A program made the translations under genes and the position numbers. The notes beneath the pieces are model-generated. The model did not search any database. It saw nothing but the letters and a program-made list of their open reading frames with translations, and was not told the origin of the DNA. Shown piece by piece: positions 56,245-63,952 of a stretch of DNA of 64,000 bases. Origin of the DNA: Phycisphaeraceae bacterium (GTDB lineage Bacteria > Planctomycetota > Phycisphaerae > Phycisphaerales > UBA1924); contig JAHBXD010000002.1 in assembly GCA_019636695.1 (NCBI GenBank), positions 248,001 through 312,000 on the forward strand, read 5' to 3'. How positions within the stretch are numbered: the first letter of the stretch is position 1; each line of letters starts with the position of its first letter.

Positions 56245-57552
56245 ATGCCTCCGGAAGTCGTTCCGCTTCTGATTGCCATGGCGGGCCTTTTCGTCGCCTC
56301 GGGCGCCTGCTCGGCCACGGAAACAGCGCTCTTCCGCCTTTCCCTAGCCGATCGCGTGGTCATCGAACAGAAGCACCCCGCCGCCGCTGCGGCCCTCGCC
56401 CGCTTGCTCAACGATCCGCGTGCGCTGCTGGTCACGATCCTGCTCCTCAACAACATCGTGAATCTGGCGTATTTTCTCTTGGCCGCGCTGATCTCCGTCC
56501 GGGCCGAGCACGCGCTCGGCTCAATTCTGGCCGGCGCCGGTTCGCTGATCGTCCTCATCCTGCTCGGCGAAATTACGCCCAAACTCGTGGCCACGACGAT
56601 GCGCATCCGCATCGCAACGCTCATCGCACGCCCGCTCGTCGGCATTTTCTCCATCCTGTCGCCGGTGCGCCGCATACTCGACGGATACTTCGTCTCACCC
56701 CTTGCGCAACTTGTCCGGCCCGTTCGTAAAGGCGACTCTGCCGCCATGGGCGTCGATGAACTCAGCGCGCTCATCCAGGTCGGAGCAACCCGCGGCAGCA
56801 TCGACGAGCACGAAGAAGACATCCTCGCCGGCGTCATCGAACTCGGCGCCCTCCGTGTTCGTGACATCATGACCAACCGTCACGAAATGACCTGGCTCGA
56901 CGCCGGCTCCACCGCCGCCGATGTCGCCGTCGCCATCCGCAAGAGCGGCTGTACCCGCATCCCCGTCTTCCGCACTTCGCCCGACGATGACGCCCTCGGG
57001 TTTCTCGACGGCGTCGCATACTTCCGCGAACGCGAGCGCCTTCGCCTCGCCGGGCAGCGTGTCGATCCTCCGATCACCAGCGCCCTCTCGCCGGCCCGAT
57101 GCGTCCCCGAAAACGCCCGCCTCGACCAGATGCTCGACCTCTGCCGGCGCTCAGGCGTCACGATCGCCCTCTGCGTCGATGAACACGGATCTGTGCAGGG
57201 CGTCGTCGAACTCGAAGACATCGTCGCCCAGATCGCCCCCGCCGCGCCCGCCGCCTCCGACCCGGCCTCGCGCGTCCGCATGATCGGCCGCGGCCACTGG
57301 CTCGTCCCCGGGAACCTCGCCGTTCGCGACTGGCGCGAGTTCTTCGAATCCGACCTCGGCCGCACGTTCGAACTTGATGCCCGCGTCGACACCATCGGCG
57401 GCCTCATCATCGCTCGCCTCGGCAGGCTTCCCCGCGTCGGCGATTGCGTCACCATCGCCGGCCTGCGCCTCGAAGTCGCCGCCATCGAAGGTCGACGCAT
57501 CGATTCCGTCCGCATCACCCTCGCCCCCGGCGATACGGAGCCGCCGGCATGA
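56245..57552 (+). CDS. CNNM/CorC-type transporter: DUF21 + CBS pair + CorC_HlyC
   Basis: Membrane protein of the family implicated in Mg2+/Co2+ extrusion. Residues 1-160 are the DUF21 domain with GLFVASGACSATETALFRLS and LLNNIVNLAYF, plus LLGEITPKLVA. A CBS pair covers residues about 210-330 (MTNRHEMTWLDAG, VALCVDEHGSVQGVVELEDI). The C-terminal 80 residues are the CorC_HlyC domain (GNLAVRDWREFF, IGGLIIARLGRLPRVGD). Its stop overlaps the next gene's start by four nt (ATGA), so the two paralogues are translationally coupled. Confidence 0.92.
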   Translation: MPPEVVPLLIAMAGLFVASGACSATETALFRLSLADRVVIEQKHPAAAAALARLLNDPRALLVTILLLNNIVNLAYFLLAALISVRAEHALGSILAGAGSLIVLILLGEITPKLVATTMRIRIATLIARPLVGIFSILSPVRRILDGYFVSPLAQLVRPVRKGDSAAMGVDELSALIQVGATRGSIDEHEEDILAGVIELGALRVRDIMTNRHEMTWLDAGSTAADVAVAIRKSGCTRIPVFRTSPDDDALGFLDGVAYFRERERLRLAGQRVDPPITSALSPARCVPENARLDQMLDLCRRSGVTIALCVDEHGSVQGVVELEDIVAQIAPAAPAASDPASRVRMIGRGHWLVPGNLAVRDWREFFESDLGRTFELDARVDTIGGLIIARLGRLPRVGDCVTIAGLRLEVAAIEGRRIDSVRITLAPGDTEPPA

Positions 57553-58532
57553 CGATCGGTGAATACATCCTCTGGTGGGCGATCGCCCTCATCGGCTTCG
57601 GAGGCTCGTGCTTCTTTTCCGGCGTCGAAACCGGGTACTACACCCTCAGCCCCGTGCGCCTGGCTCTGCGCGCTGCCGACCGCAACGATCACGCCGCCAG
57701 GCGTCTGCGTCGCCTCGCCGATCGACCCCAGCAGACCCTTGCCGCACTCCTCATCGGCAACAACCTGGCCAACTACCTCGCCATGCTCGGCTTCACCGCC
57801 CTGCTCGAAAGCGCCGGCTACTCCGAAACCGCGATGATCCTCTTCAACGTCATCATCATCACCCCGACGGTCATCGTCTTCTGCGAATCACTCCCGAAAG
57901 AAGTCTTTCGCCGCTCCGCTGATCGCACCATGTATCCCCTCGCCGCGGGGATCGATCTTTTCCGGCGTGTGCTCACCATCCTCGGCATCATCCCCGCCTT
58001 GTTGCTCTTCACCCGTCTCGTCGCGAGGCTCATCGGTGCTTCGCCCGAACCGGCCCTCACCCATCGCGAAGAGATCACCCGCCTCCTTCGCGAAGGAGCG
58101 CACGCCGGCGCACTCAGCCCCGCGCAGCGAGACCTCATGGATCGCGCCATGGCCCTCCAGAATGCCCGCGTCGGCCACGAGATGACCCCGTGGAAACTCG
58201 TCACCGTAGTCCCCATCGACTGGGACCGGCCTCGACTGATGCGCATGATCGTCCGATCCACCGACGAACACTACCCCGTCACCGATTCCCGCGGCAGGAC
58301 CGTGGGCATTCTGCATCAGATCGATGCCCTGCTCACCCCCGACGGCGTCCCCGGCACCCTCGTGCGCGAGGTCGTCCGCCTCCACCCGGCTGATCCCGTC
58401 GGCGAAGCCCTCCGAAGGCTGCGTGCCACCAACGCGTCCGTCGCCATCGTCGAGCACGAAGGCCGGCCCCTCGGCGTGGTCACCCTCAAAGACCTTGTCG
58501 AGCCGTTGGTCGGCGAACTTCGCGACCTCTAA
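57549..58532 (+). CDS. Second CNNM-type protein: DUF21 + CBS, no CorC_HlyC domain
   Basis: Paralogue of the preceding gene, coupled to it through ATGA. DUF21 region has CFFSGVETGYYTLSPVRL and IGNNLANYLAML with CESLPKEVF. A CBS pair follows (MTPWKLVTVVPIDW, NASVAIVEHEGRPLGVVTLKDLVE). It ends at residue 327 without the CorC_HlyC domain, so it is about 100 residues shorter. The pair may form a heterodimer in which only the first protein carries the C-terminal sensor. Function in divalent cation homeostasis is inferred from the family. Confidence 0.9.
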   Translation: MTIGEYILWWAIALIGFGGSCFFSGVETGYYTLSPVRLALRAADRNDHAARRLRRLADRPQQTLAALLIGNNLANYLAMLGFTALLESAGYSETAMILFNVIIITPTVIVFCESLPKEVFRRSADRTMYPLAAGIDLFRRVLTILGIIPALLLFTRLVARLIGASPEPALTHREEITRLLREGAHAGALSPAQRDLMDRAMALQNARVGHEMTPWKLVTVVPIDWDRPRLMRMIVRSTDEHYPVTDSRGRTVGILHQIDALLTPDGVPGTLVREVVRLHPADPVGEALRRLRATNASVAIVEHEGRPLGVVTLKDLVEPLVGELRDL

Positions 58533-58577
58533 CCCGATCTCCAGGAACAACCCCCGCCCAACTGAGGTTTCCCGCAC

Positions 58578-59072
58578 ATGCCGACACCACCCCCACTCCC
58601 GCCCGACAGCACCACGCCCCTCCCCCGCACCCGCAAGGGCCGCCCCTGGCTCTTCCTGCTGCTCCTCGTGGTCGGTTTGTCGGTCGCCGTGATATGGTCA
58701 CGCCGCGTGGCCCCGGTCCCCGATGCCCTTTCCGGCGTCATCACGCTTCGCACCGCCATGTCCGACGCTTCCGCACACGGCAAACCCGTCGTCGCCGTCT
58801 TCACGGCCGACTGGTGCCCCCCATGCCAGCACTACAAACGCACCACCCTGGCCGACGCCGAAGTCGCCGCGAGGCTCAAACAACAGACCATCGCGATCCA
58901 CGTCGATGTCGATCAAGACAAAGAGTCGCTTCAACTTGTTGCCGGTATGGGCGTCAAGGTCAGCGGCATCCCCACCACCGTGGTCATCAAAGATGATCGC
59001 GTCGTCGCCTTTCAGCCCGGCGCGCTCAGTAAGAGCGACCTTTTCGCCCTGATCGATCAAGCCGTCAGGTAG
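58578..59072 (+). CDS. Membrane-anchored thioredoxin-like protein
   Basis: One N-terminal membrane helix (LFLLLLVVGLSVAVIW, about residues 25-40), then a thioredoxin fold with active site FTADWCPPCQHY, and the cis-Pro region VSGIPTTVVI. It resembles the C-terminal domain of DsbD and other periplasmic thioredoxins that reduce disulfides, so it probably works outside the cytoplasm. 164 residues. Its end overlaps the 3' end of mnmA by eight bases, tail to tail. Confidence 0.88.
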   Translation: MPTPPPLPPDSTTPLPRTRKGRPWLFLLLLVVGLSVAVIWSRRVAPVPDALSGVITLRTAMSDASAHGKPVVAVFTADWCPPCQHYKRTTLADAEVAARLKQQTIAIHVDVDQDKESLQLVAGMGVKVSGIPTTVVIKDDRVVAFQPGALSKSDLFALIDQAVR

Positions 59073-60288
59073 CACCAACTCGTGCGGTGCGTGTAATCCA
59101 GCCCCCACCGAGCACAACCTCCCGGTTTGCCTCGCCGTACAGCACGATCGCCTGTCCCGGCGCCACCGCCTCCTGGGGCGATTCGAACCGAACTTCAAAC
59201 GCGCCGGTTCGACCGCTCGGCCCGCCGGGAATCTCATCCTGCAACCGCCGCGCTTCGGCCTGCACCTGCCCACCGTTGTAACGGTACTTGGCCAGGCACC
59301 TGAACCACGCGCCGTCGTACTTCTCGCCCTCGGGCCTTGCACACAACCAGTTCGCTTCCGCCGCCGTACACCCGCTCGCCCCGAGCAGGTTCCGTGGCCC
59401 AACCGTGACCGTGTTGGCAACAGGGTCTTTCGCGAGTACGAACATCGGCTCGCTCGATGCAACCCCAAGCCCGCGCCGTTGCCCGATGGTGAACTGGTGC
59501 TGCCCGTCGTGTTGCCCGAGCACCTTCCCCTGAGGATCGACAATGGCCCCGGGCCGGGCCGCTTCCGGACGTCGACGCGCCACCAGCCCCGCATAATCAT
59601 CATCCGGAACGAAACAGATCTCCTGCGAGTCGGGCTTGTCAAACACCGGCAGCCCGAGCGCCCGCGCCTGCTCGCGCAGCTCGGTCTTGTACATCCCACC
59701 GACCGGCAGCATCATGCTCGCCAGCAGTTCGCGGGCAACTCCGAACAACACGTATGATTGATCCTTTGAAGCATCAATGCCCCGAAGCAATCGTGGTTGC
59801 CCGTCGTCACCGCGCTCAACTCGGGCATAGTGCCCGCTCGCCACGGCAACGCAATCCAGTTGCCGGGCATATTCATGCAGTCGGCCGAATTTCAGCCAGT
59901 CGTTGCATCGCACGCACGGATTCGGCGTACGACCGGCCGCATACTCATCCACGAAGTATTCCATCACCCGGCCGAACTCGCGCCTGAAATTGCACACATA
60001 CAGCGGGATGCCCAGCTCCGCCGCCACCGCCTTGGCATCCGCGGCATCGCTGACCGAGCAGCACCCCCGCGGGGCCTTCTGAGGCAGCCTGATGCGCGAC
60101 TCGCACACACGGCCGTCGCGAACCTCTTCGTATGGACGCAACCCTTCGCCCGAGTCCTCCGGCGTGCCCAGGCGCATGAAGCACCCGATCACGTCATACC
60201 CGGCGCGAACCAACTTCGCCGCGGCGACCGACGAATCAACCCCGCCCGACATTGCGACCAGGATTTTTCCGCGGTGCGCAACCACCAT
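59065..60288 (-). CDS. mnmA: tRNA 2-thiouridylase MnmA
   Basis: Thiolates U34 of tRNA(Lys/Glu/Gln). The PP-loop is VAMSGGVDSSVAA, the first catalytic Cys is in PNPCVRCN and the second in DSQEICFVPDDDY, and the C-terminal beta domain begins FTIGQRRGLGV. An insertion of about 30 residues near residue 45-75 (RVCESRIRLPQKAPRGCCSVSDA) replaces the usual shorter loop; CCSVSDA is a known variant in planctomycetes and other bacteria. The rest is standard. First Met at 60288 has no strong Shine-Dalgarno. Confidence 0.95.
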   Translation of the reverse strand: MVVAHRGKILVAMSGGVDSSVAAAKLVRAGYDVIGCFMRLGTPEDSGEGLRPYEEVRDGRVCESRIRLPQKAPRGCCSVSDAADAKAVAAELGIPLYVCNFRREFGRVMEYFVDEYAAGRTPNPCVRCNDWLKFGRLHEYARQLDCVAVASGHYARVERGDDGQPRLLRGIDASKDQSYVLFGVARELLASMMLPVGGMYKTELREQARALGLPVFDKPDSQEICFVPDDDYAGLVARRRPEAARPGAIVDPQGKVLGQHDGQHQFTIGQRRGLGVASSEPMFVLAKDPVANTVTVGPRNLLGASGCTAAEANWLCARPEGEKYDGAWFRCLAKYRYNGGQVQAEARRLQDEIPGGPSGRTGAFEVRFESPQEAVAPGQAIVLYGEANREVVLGGGWITRTARVGAT

Positions 60289-60340
60289 GCATTATTGGAG
60301 TCAAACGGCGAGCACAACCCCGCGTTTCGCCGGATGAAGC

Positions 60341-60376
60341 AAAAACAACGGCTCCCGGGCTTTCACCCGGGAGCCG
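60341..60376 (-). terminator. Terminator of the first PEP-CTERM-like gene
   Basis: On the minus strand CGGCTCCCGGG-tgaaag-CCCGGGAGCCG, an 11-pair stem, is followed by TTGTTTTTGC. It lies about 40 nt after the stop codon of the gene at 60415-61110. Confidence 0.9.
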
Positions 60377-60414
60377 AGAGCAATCAGAACATGCTGTGAT
60401 CAAGCCGAAGTCGA

Positions 60415-61110
60415 TCAGGCGCGACGGCGGCGGGCAGCAACCAGACCGCCGAGGCCCAGGAGGGCGACGGAAGCGGGAGCCGGGGTGATCACGATGCCTT
60501 CGCCGGCCATCGGCTGCGAAACGGTCGCGCCGTTGCCGTCACCAGCGTTGCGGTAGAGGCGACCTGCGCCGCGGACGAGCACGTCGATGGTCTCGGTACC
60601 GCCGCCGTAGGTGTACATGAAGGCGAAGAACGTCTCGCCCGAGGAGATCTGATCGATGGTGATGAGGGGGTTGATGGTGGGCGGGAAGGTGGCGAGGTCG
60701 ATGCCGCCGTCGCCGGCGTCAGAAACGCGGAAGCCGGCACCCTCGGCGAACGCGGTGATGACCGCAGCGCCGACGGCGGAGTTGGACGGACGGTCAGAGA
60801 CGGCGACGCGCATGTAGGGGTGACGGCCGGTGTCCGCCGGGCCCATGTTGAAAATGCCGGTGGCGCTTTCGTCAAAGTTGGCCGAAGCGAGGTTGGGGTT
60901 GCCGGTGAAGACGAGGTCAAACTTGGCAAGACCCAGCGAGTACAGGTCGTGCGCCGCGGACATGGCGACGTAGAACACATCGCCGGCTTCGGCATTGGTG
61001 GTGCCGCGGCCCGCGTCGGTCATGTTGACCGCGCTCAGGTTGTAAGTGATGGACTGAGCGGAAACGCCGGCAGCGAGGCCGGCAACGGCGAGCAGTGCAA
61101 TCTTCTTCAT
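60415..61110 (-). CDS. Secreted PEP-CTERM-like protein A
   Basis: Exported 231-residue protein. Residues 1-19 are a signal peptide (MKKIALLAVAGLAAGVSAQ), and the C-terminus has a PEP-CTERM-like sorting tail: ITPAPASVALLGLGGLVAARRRRA, i.e. a Pro-rich tag, one hydrophobic helix and an Arg cluster. Such tails are processed by exosortase, though the tag here is TPAPA, not VPEP. The middle is beta-rich with AVNMTDAGRGTTNAEAGD and ISSGETFFAFMYTYGGG. About half identical to the gene at 61360. ATG at 61110 has AGGAGAG upstream; a GTG two codons earlier is possible. Function unknown, perhaps a surface or matrix protein. Confidence 0.88.
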   Translation of the reverse strand: MKKIALLAVAGLAAGVSAQSITYNLSAVNMTDAGRGTTNAEAGDVFYVAMSAAHDLYSLGLAKFDLVFTGNPNLASANFDESATGIFNMGPADTGRHPYMRVAVSDRPSNSAVGAAVITAFAEGAGFRVSDAGDGGIDLATFPPTINPLITIDQISSGETFFAFMYTYGGGTETIDVLVRGAGRLYRNAGDGNGATVSQPMAGEGIVITPAPASVALLGLGGLVAARRRRA

Positions 61111-61181
61111 GGTCACATCTCTCCTCTAGGGGATCCCATCTCTCGTTTGGAGGGTTGCCCCCCCACATTCTGTACGTATGC

Positions 61182-61238
61182 GAGAATCTCTCGCTCCTGA
61201 CCCGAAGAAATCCTACCTCGATGTTTGGGGGCTTGCAA
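61182..61238 (-). promoter_or_regulatory. Promoter and conserved leader of PEP-CTERM-like gene A
   Basis: Minus strand: TTGCAA (61233-61238), 17-base spacer, TAGGAT (61210-61215), then a leader with TTCTTCGGGTCAGGAGCGAG and a hairpin GCGAGA-gat-TCTCGC. The leader core CGGGTCAGGA-CGAG---TTCTC is shared with the paralogue's leader at 62147-62183. Confidence 0.6.
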
Positions 61239-61260
61239 GCCTTTTCTGCGCTGCTGAATG

Positions 61261-61294
61261 AAAAAAACGACCCCCCAACCCTGAAGTTGGGGGG
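61261..61294 (-). terminator. Terminator of the second PEP-CTERM-like gene
   Basis: Minus strand CCCCCCAAC-ttcagg-GTTGGGGGG, a nine-pair stem, then TCG and TTTTTTT. It lies 66 nt after the stop of the gene at 61360-62079 and just upstream of the promoter of gene A. Confidence 0.92.
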
Positions 61295-61359
61295 CCGTAT
61301 GGATACAAATCTGATTGCCAGCCGGACACAAGGTCCGCTAACCAATCGCAGCCTGGCTA

Positions 61360-62079
61360 TCAGGCGCGACGGCGACGGGCAGCCGCCAGACCACCGAGGC
61401 CGAGGAGGGCCAAGGAGGCGGGGGCGGGGGTGATGATCAGGCTCTCGCCCGCACCCGGAGCGGAAACCGAAGCGCCGTTGCCGTCGGCGGCATCGCGGTA
61501 GACGCGACCAGCGCCGCGGACCACGGTGGCGACCTCGATGGTGCCGCCCTGGTACACGAAGTCAAAGATGAAGAAAGCAGCGCCCGAAGCGATCGGGAAG
61601 ATCGGGATCAGGGGGTTGAAGGTGGGGGGGAAGGTGCCGAGGTCGATGCCGCCGTTGCCGGTGTCACCGAGGGTGACCACGTCGGGGCCGGTCTGGGTCG
61701 CGACAATCAGAGCCGCGCCGACGCCGCCGGCGGTGGGCTTGTCGCTGGTGGCCTGACGCATGTGCGGATGACGGCCGGTCTCGTTCAGGTCAAGCTGGAA
61801 GTTGTTGTTGGCGTCCGGGGTCTCGGTCAGAACGACCTGGGCCGGGGTGACCACGCCGCCGCCGGAAGCGGTGAAGGTGAGGTCGAACTTGGCCAGACCG
61901 AGGGAGAGGCCGGTGTGCTGAGCGGACATCACGATGCGGATCATGTCGCCGGCTTCCGCGTTGGCGGTGCCGCGACCCGCGTCGGTCATGTTGACGCCAG
62001 CCAGCTGGTAGGTGATGCTGTGCTGAGCGCCAGCCAAGGCAGCCAGACCAGCAACTGCAACGATCGCAAACTTCTTCAT
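61360..62079 (-). CDS. Secreted PEP-CTERM-like protein B
   Basis: Paralogue of gene A: signal peptide MKKFAIVAVAGLAALAGAQ, shared core VNMTDAGRGTANAEAGD and GTFPPTFNPLIPI, and the same PEP-CTERM-like tail (ITPAPASLALLGLGGLAAARRRRA). The region between has diverged and is slightly longer. The start at 62079 has a GAGGAGA Shine-Dalgarno; the frame upstream is unconserved. It has its own terminator and its own promoter, so it is not in an operon with gene A, yet the two leaders share a conserved block. Confidence 0.88.
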   Translation of the reverse strand: MKKFAIVAVAGLAALAGAQHSITYQLAGVNMTDAGRGTANAEAGDMIRIVMSAQHTGLSLGLAKFDLTFTASGGGVVTPAQVVLTETPDANNNFQLDLNETGRHPHMRQATSDKPTAGGVGAALIVATQTGPDVVTLGDTGNGGIDLGTFPPTFNPLIPIFPIASGAAFFIFDFVYQGGTIEVATVVRGAGRVYRDAADGNGASVSAPGAGESLIITPAPASLALLGLGGLAAARRRRA

Positions 62080-62146
62080 CTGTCGTCTCCTCGCAAGGAT
62101 TCTGTTTTGAGGGGCGAGAGAAGCCCCATACAACCACACAACACGT

Positions 62147-62207
62147 GAGAACGAACAACTCGTTCCTGACCCGTAAAGAAAGATGAACCCAGATCGCGCA
62201 ATTGCAA
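62147..62207 (-). promoter_or_regulatory. Promoter and conserved leader of PEP-CTERM-like gene B
   Basis: Minus strand: TTGCAA (62202-62207), then at 17-base spacing a weak -10 (ATCTTT, 62179-62184), then TTTACGGGTCAGGAACGAGTTGTTCTC. The block CGGGTCAGGA-CGAG---TTCTC matches the leader of gene A. Confidence 0.55.
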
Positions 62208-62309
62208 ACCGGATAGAAGGACAAATCCGCATTTTTTCACATCGGGGCAGACCTCGCCGCCTGCAACGTGCCATCCCAAGGGAATTACCCGGTTGACGAC
62301 GGCTCGCAC

Positions 62310-62327
62310 CTGCGGAAATGACCGCAG
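62310..62327. repeat. Small perfect inverted repeat
   Basis: CTGCGG-aaatga-CCGCAG, a 6-bp stem with a 6-base loop, lies in the 245-base gap between the promoter of PEP-CTERM-like gene B and the end of the TerC gene. No T-tract; role unknown. Confidence 0.3.
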
Positions 62328-62365
62328 AAACGGCTGCCCAAGTTCACCGGTGGCACCCCAAAACA

Positions 62366-62377
62366 AGGGTAAACCCT
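62366..62377 (-). terminator. Weak terminator candidate after the TerC gene
   Basis: Minus strand AGGG-ttta-CCCT followed by TTGTTTTG. The stem is only four pairs, but position (75 nt after the TerC stop) and T-rich tail fit. Confidence 0.3.
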
Positions 62378-62452
62378 GGCTTGCGAGGCCATGGGCCTAA
62401 GCGCGACCCGGAGGTATACGCCTCGACAGGCTCTGCCCATTTCGGGAAACGC

Positions 62453-63658
62453 TTACTCGCCGGAAGCAGGTTTGATTTTCGGCTTGACGAGCGCCGAGGC
62501 GACGATCGCGCCACCAAGTAGCCCCACCACCACGATCAGGCTGATCGAGGTGTCGATCTTGATCCCCCGCACCGGATCGACCGACTGCCCCAGCCACCCC
62601 GCCACATCGTCGATGTAGGGCGGGAAGGCCAATAACAACAACTTCACCCCGACGTAGGCCAGGATCAGAATCAGGGCGGGCTTGAGGAACCGGAATCGCG
62701 CGATTGCCGCGGCCAGGCAGAAGTACAGCGAACGTAAACCCAGAATGGCAAAGATGTTACTTGTAAAGACGATAAACGGATCCGGGGTGATTGCAAAGAT
62801 CGCCGGAATCGAATCGACCGCGAAAATCAGATCGGTGATCTCGACCATGATCAGCGCCAGGAAGAGCGGTGTAATCGCTTTCCGGCCTAGTGAGCCGGGT
62901 TCCGGGGGCAGCGTCACCAGGTGCCCGTGCTCGTCGGTCGTGTACGACGGGGGGGTAGTCCGCCGCGTGAAAAACTTCTGCCCATCGTAAAACGTGACAA
63001 CGGGGTAGAGCCTGCGAACGAGCCTCACGACCCGGTTGTTTCCCGGATCGGGTTCGCTGTGAAAAAACGCCATTTTGGCGCTGGTCAGGAGCAGGAAGAC
63101 CCCGAATACGATCAGGATCCAGGTATAGCTCATGACGAGCTTGGCCCCCAGCCCGATCAGCACCCCGCGCATGATCAGTGCCCCAAGAATCCCCCAGAAA
63201 AGCACCCGGTGCTGATATCGAGCGGGCACGGCGAAATACGAGAACACCAGTGCGATGACGAAAATGTTGTCCATCGCCAGCGACTTCTCGACGACATAGC
63301 CCGCGAGGTATTGCTTGGCCGCCTCAAGCCCAGTCACCGTACCGATGATGATGGTCTTGGCCGTCGGGTCGCTCGCCGCGGCCCGGTTGTACATGGCAGT
63401 CTCGAGCCCGAGGCCGAGCCAGTGCCGCTCATAGGCGAAATAGATAAACACGGCAAAGGCAAGGCCTAGGGAGATCCAGAACGCCGACCAGAGGGCGGCC
63501 TCTTTCATGGAAATCGCGTGTGCATGGCGGTGGAAGACGCCGAGATCAAGCGCGAGAAAAATCCCGACAAGCAGGATGAACCCGGCGTACGCAAGCGTTC
63601 GCGCCGAGGGATCGTGCCAGAACCCTTCCGCCAAGACCAGTGCCAAAGTACTGAACAC
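62453..63658 (-). CDS. TerC/Alx family membrane protein (predicted Mn2+ exporter)
   Basis: Integral membrane protein of the TerC family, of the Alx branch. Landmarks: LALDLGVFHRHAHAISMKEAALW near the N-terminus, EKSLAMDNIFVIALVFSYF, and VEITDLIFAVDSIPAIFAIT with the conserved acidic ED...D residues in the membrane. About nine helices; a polar insertion separates the two halves. The GTG at 63658 has a GGAG eight nt upstream and gives a family-like length of about 400. The frame upstream (to 63868) lies in the riboswitch and is not credible. Transcribed after a yybP-ykoY Mn2+ riboswitch, supporting Mn2+ export. Confidence 0.9.
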   Translation of the reverse strand: MFSTLALVLAEGFWHDPSARTLAYAGFILLVGIFLALDLGVFHRHAHAISMKEAALWSAFWISLGLAFAVFIYFAYERHWLGLGLETAMYNRAAASDPTAKTIIIGTVTGLEAAKQYLAGYVVEKSLAMDNIFVIALVFSYFAVPARYQHRVLFWGILGALIMRGVLIGLGAKLVMSYTWILIVFGVFLLLTSAKMAFFHSEPDPGNNRVVRLVRRLYPVVTFYDGQKFFTRRTTPPSYTTDEHGHLVTLPPEPGSLGRKAITPLFLALIMVEITDLIFAVDSIPAIFAITPDPFIVFTSNIFAILGLRSLYFCLAAAIARFRFLKPALILILAYVGVKLLLLAFPPYIDDVAGWLGQSVDPVRGIKIDTSISLIVVVGLLGGAIVASALVKPKIKPASGE

Positions 63659-63660
63659 AG

Positions 63661-63679
63661 GAAGCTCCGGGAGCGCTTC
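63661..63679 (-). promoter_or_regulatory. Hairpin covering the TerC Shine-Dalgarno
   Basis: Minus strand GAAG-cg-CTCC-c-GGAG-CTTC: CTCC can pair with the GGAG Shine-Dalgarno of the GTG at 63658, and flanking GAAG/CTTC extends the stem. It suits a translation-level expression platform for the upstream Mn2+ riboswitch. Inferred from sequence only. Confidence 0.5.
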
Positions 63680-63707
63680 GGGCGCGCAATGGCCACACGA
63701 CGGGTGC

Positions 63708-63845
63708 GTGTGGTCTTGCGCTGGCGCCCATGCGCCCGGAGTGGCCGGGATGAGGGGAAGCCCCCACCCGTGCTGACGGCCGACCCCACTCCTCAGTATG
63801 TTGCGGACCTCGCCGCAACCTCCGGGAGAGGCTACTCCCCAGCAC
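63708..63845 (-). ncRNA. yybP-ykoY (Mn2+) riboswitch
   Basis: On the minus strand the conserved 5' segment GGGGAGTAGCC (63830-63840) and the 3' segment AGCGCAAGACC (63711-63721) close a paired P1 (GTGcTGG with CCaCAC). Between them, CGTCAGCACGG (about 63769-63779) matches the central conserved loop. These three blocks define the yybP-ykoY class, which binds Mn2+ and turns on TerC/Alx/MntP-type exporters. It ends 49 nt before the TerC start. A TATACT -10 candidate lies at 63868-63873. Confidence 0.9.
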
Positions 63846-63867
63846 GACTGAAAGTCGTTCAGATACA

Positions 63868-63873
63868 AGTATA
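63868..63873 (-). promoter_or_regulatory. Putative -10 of the riboswitch-TerC transcript
   Basis: Minus strand TATACT in the context CGCTATACTTGTATC, about 20 nt before the aptamer. No clear -35 at 17 bases. A short hairpin ACGACT-ttc-AGTCGT (63844-63858) follows just before the aptamer. Confidence 0.4.
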
Positions 63874-63927
63874 GCGTGCCCGTTTGAGGAGCGGATGATG
63901 CCGCACCGGGGCCGTGCGCGCATGAAA

Positions 63928-63952
63928 ACGGCCCGCCGCGAGGGCGGGCCGT
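63928..63952 (-). terminator. Terminator of a gene beyond the window edge
   Basis: Minus strand ACGGCCCGCC-ctcgc-GGCGGGCCGT, a ten-pair stem, followed by TTTCATG. It implies a minus-strand gene ending near the last bases of the window; no coding frame is visible there. Confidence 0.8.
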
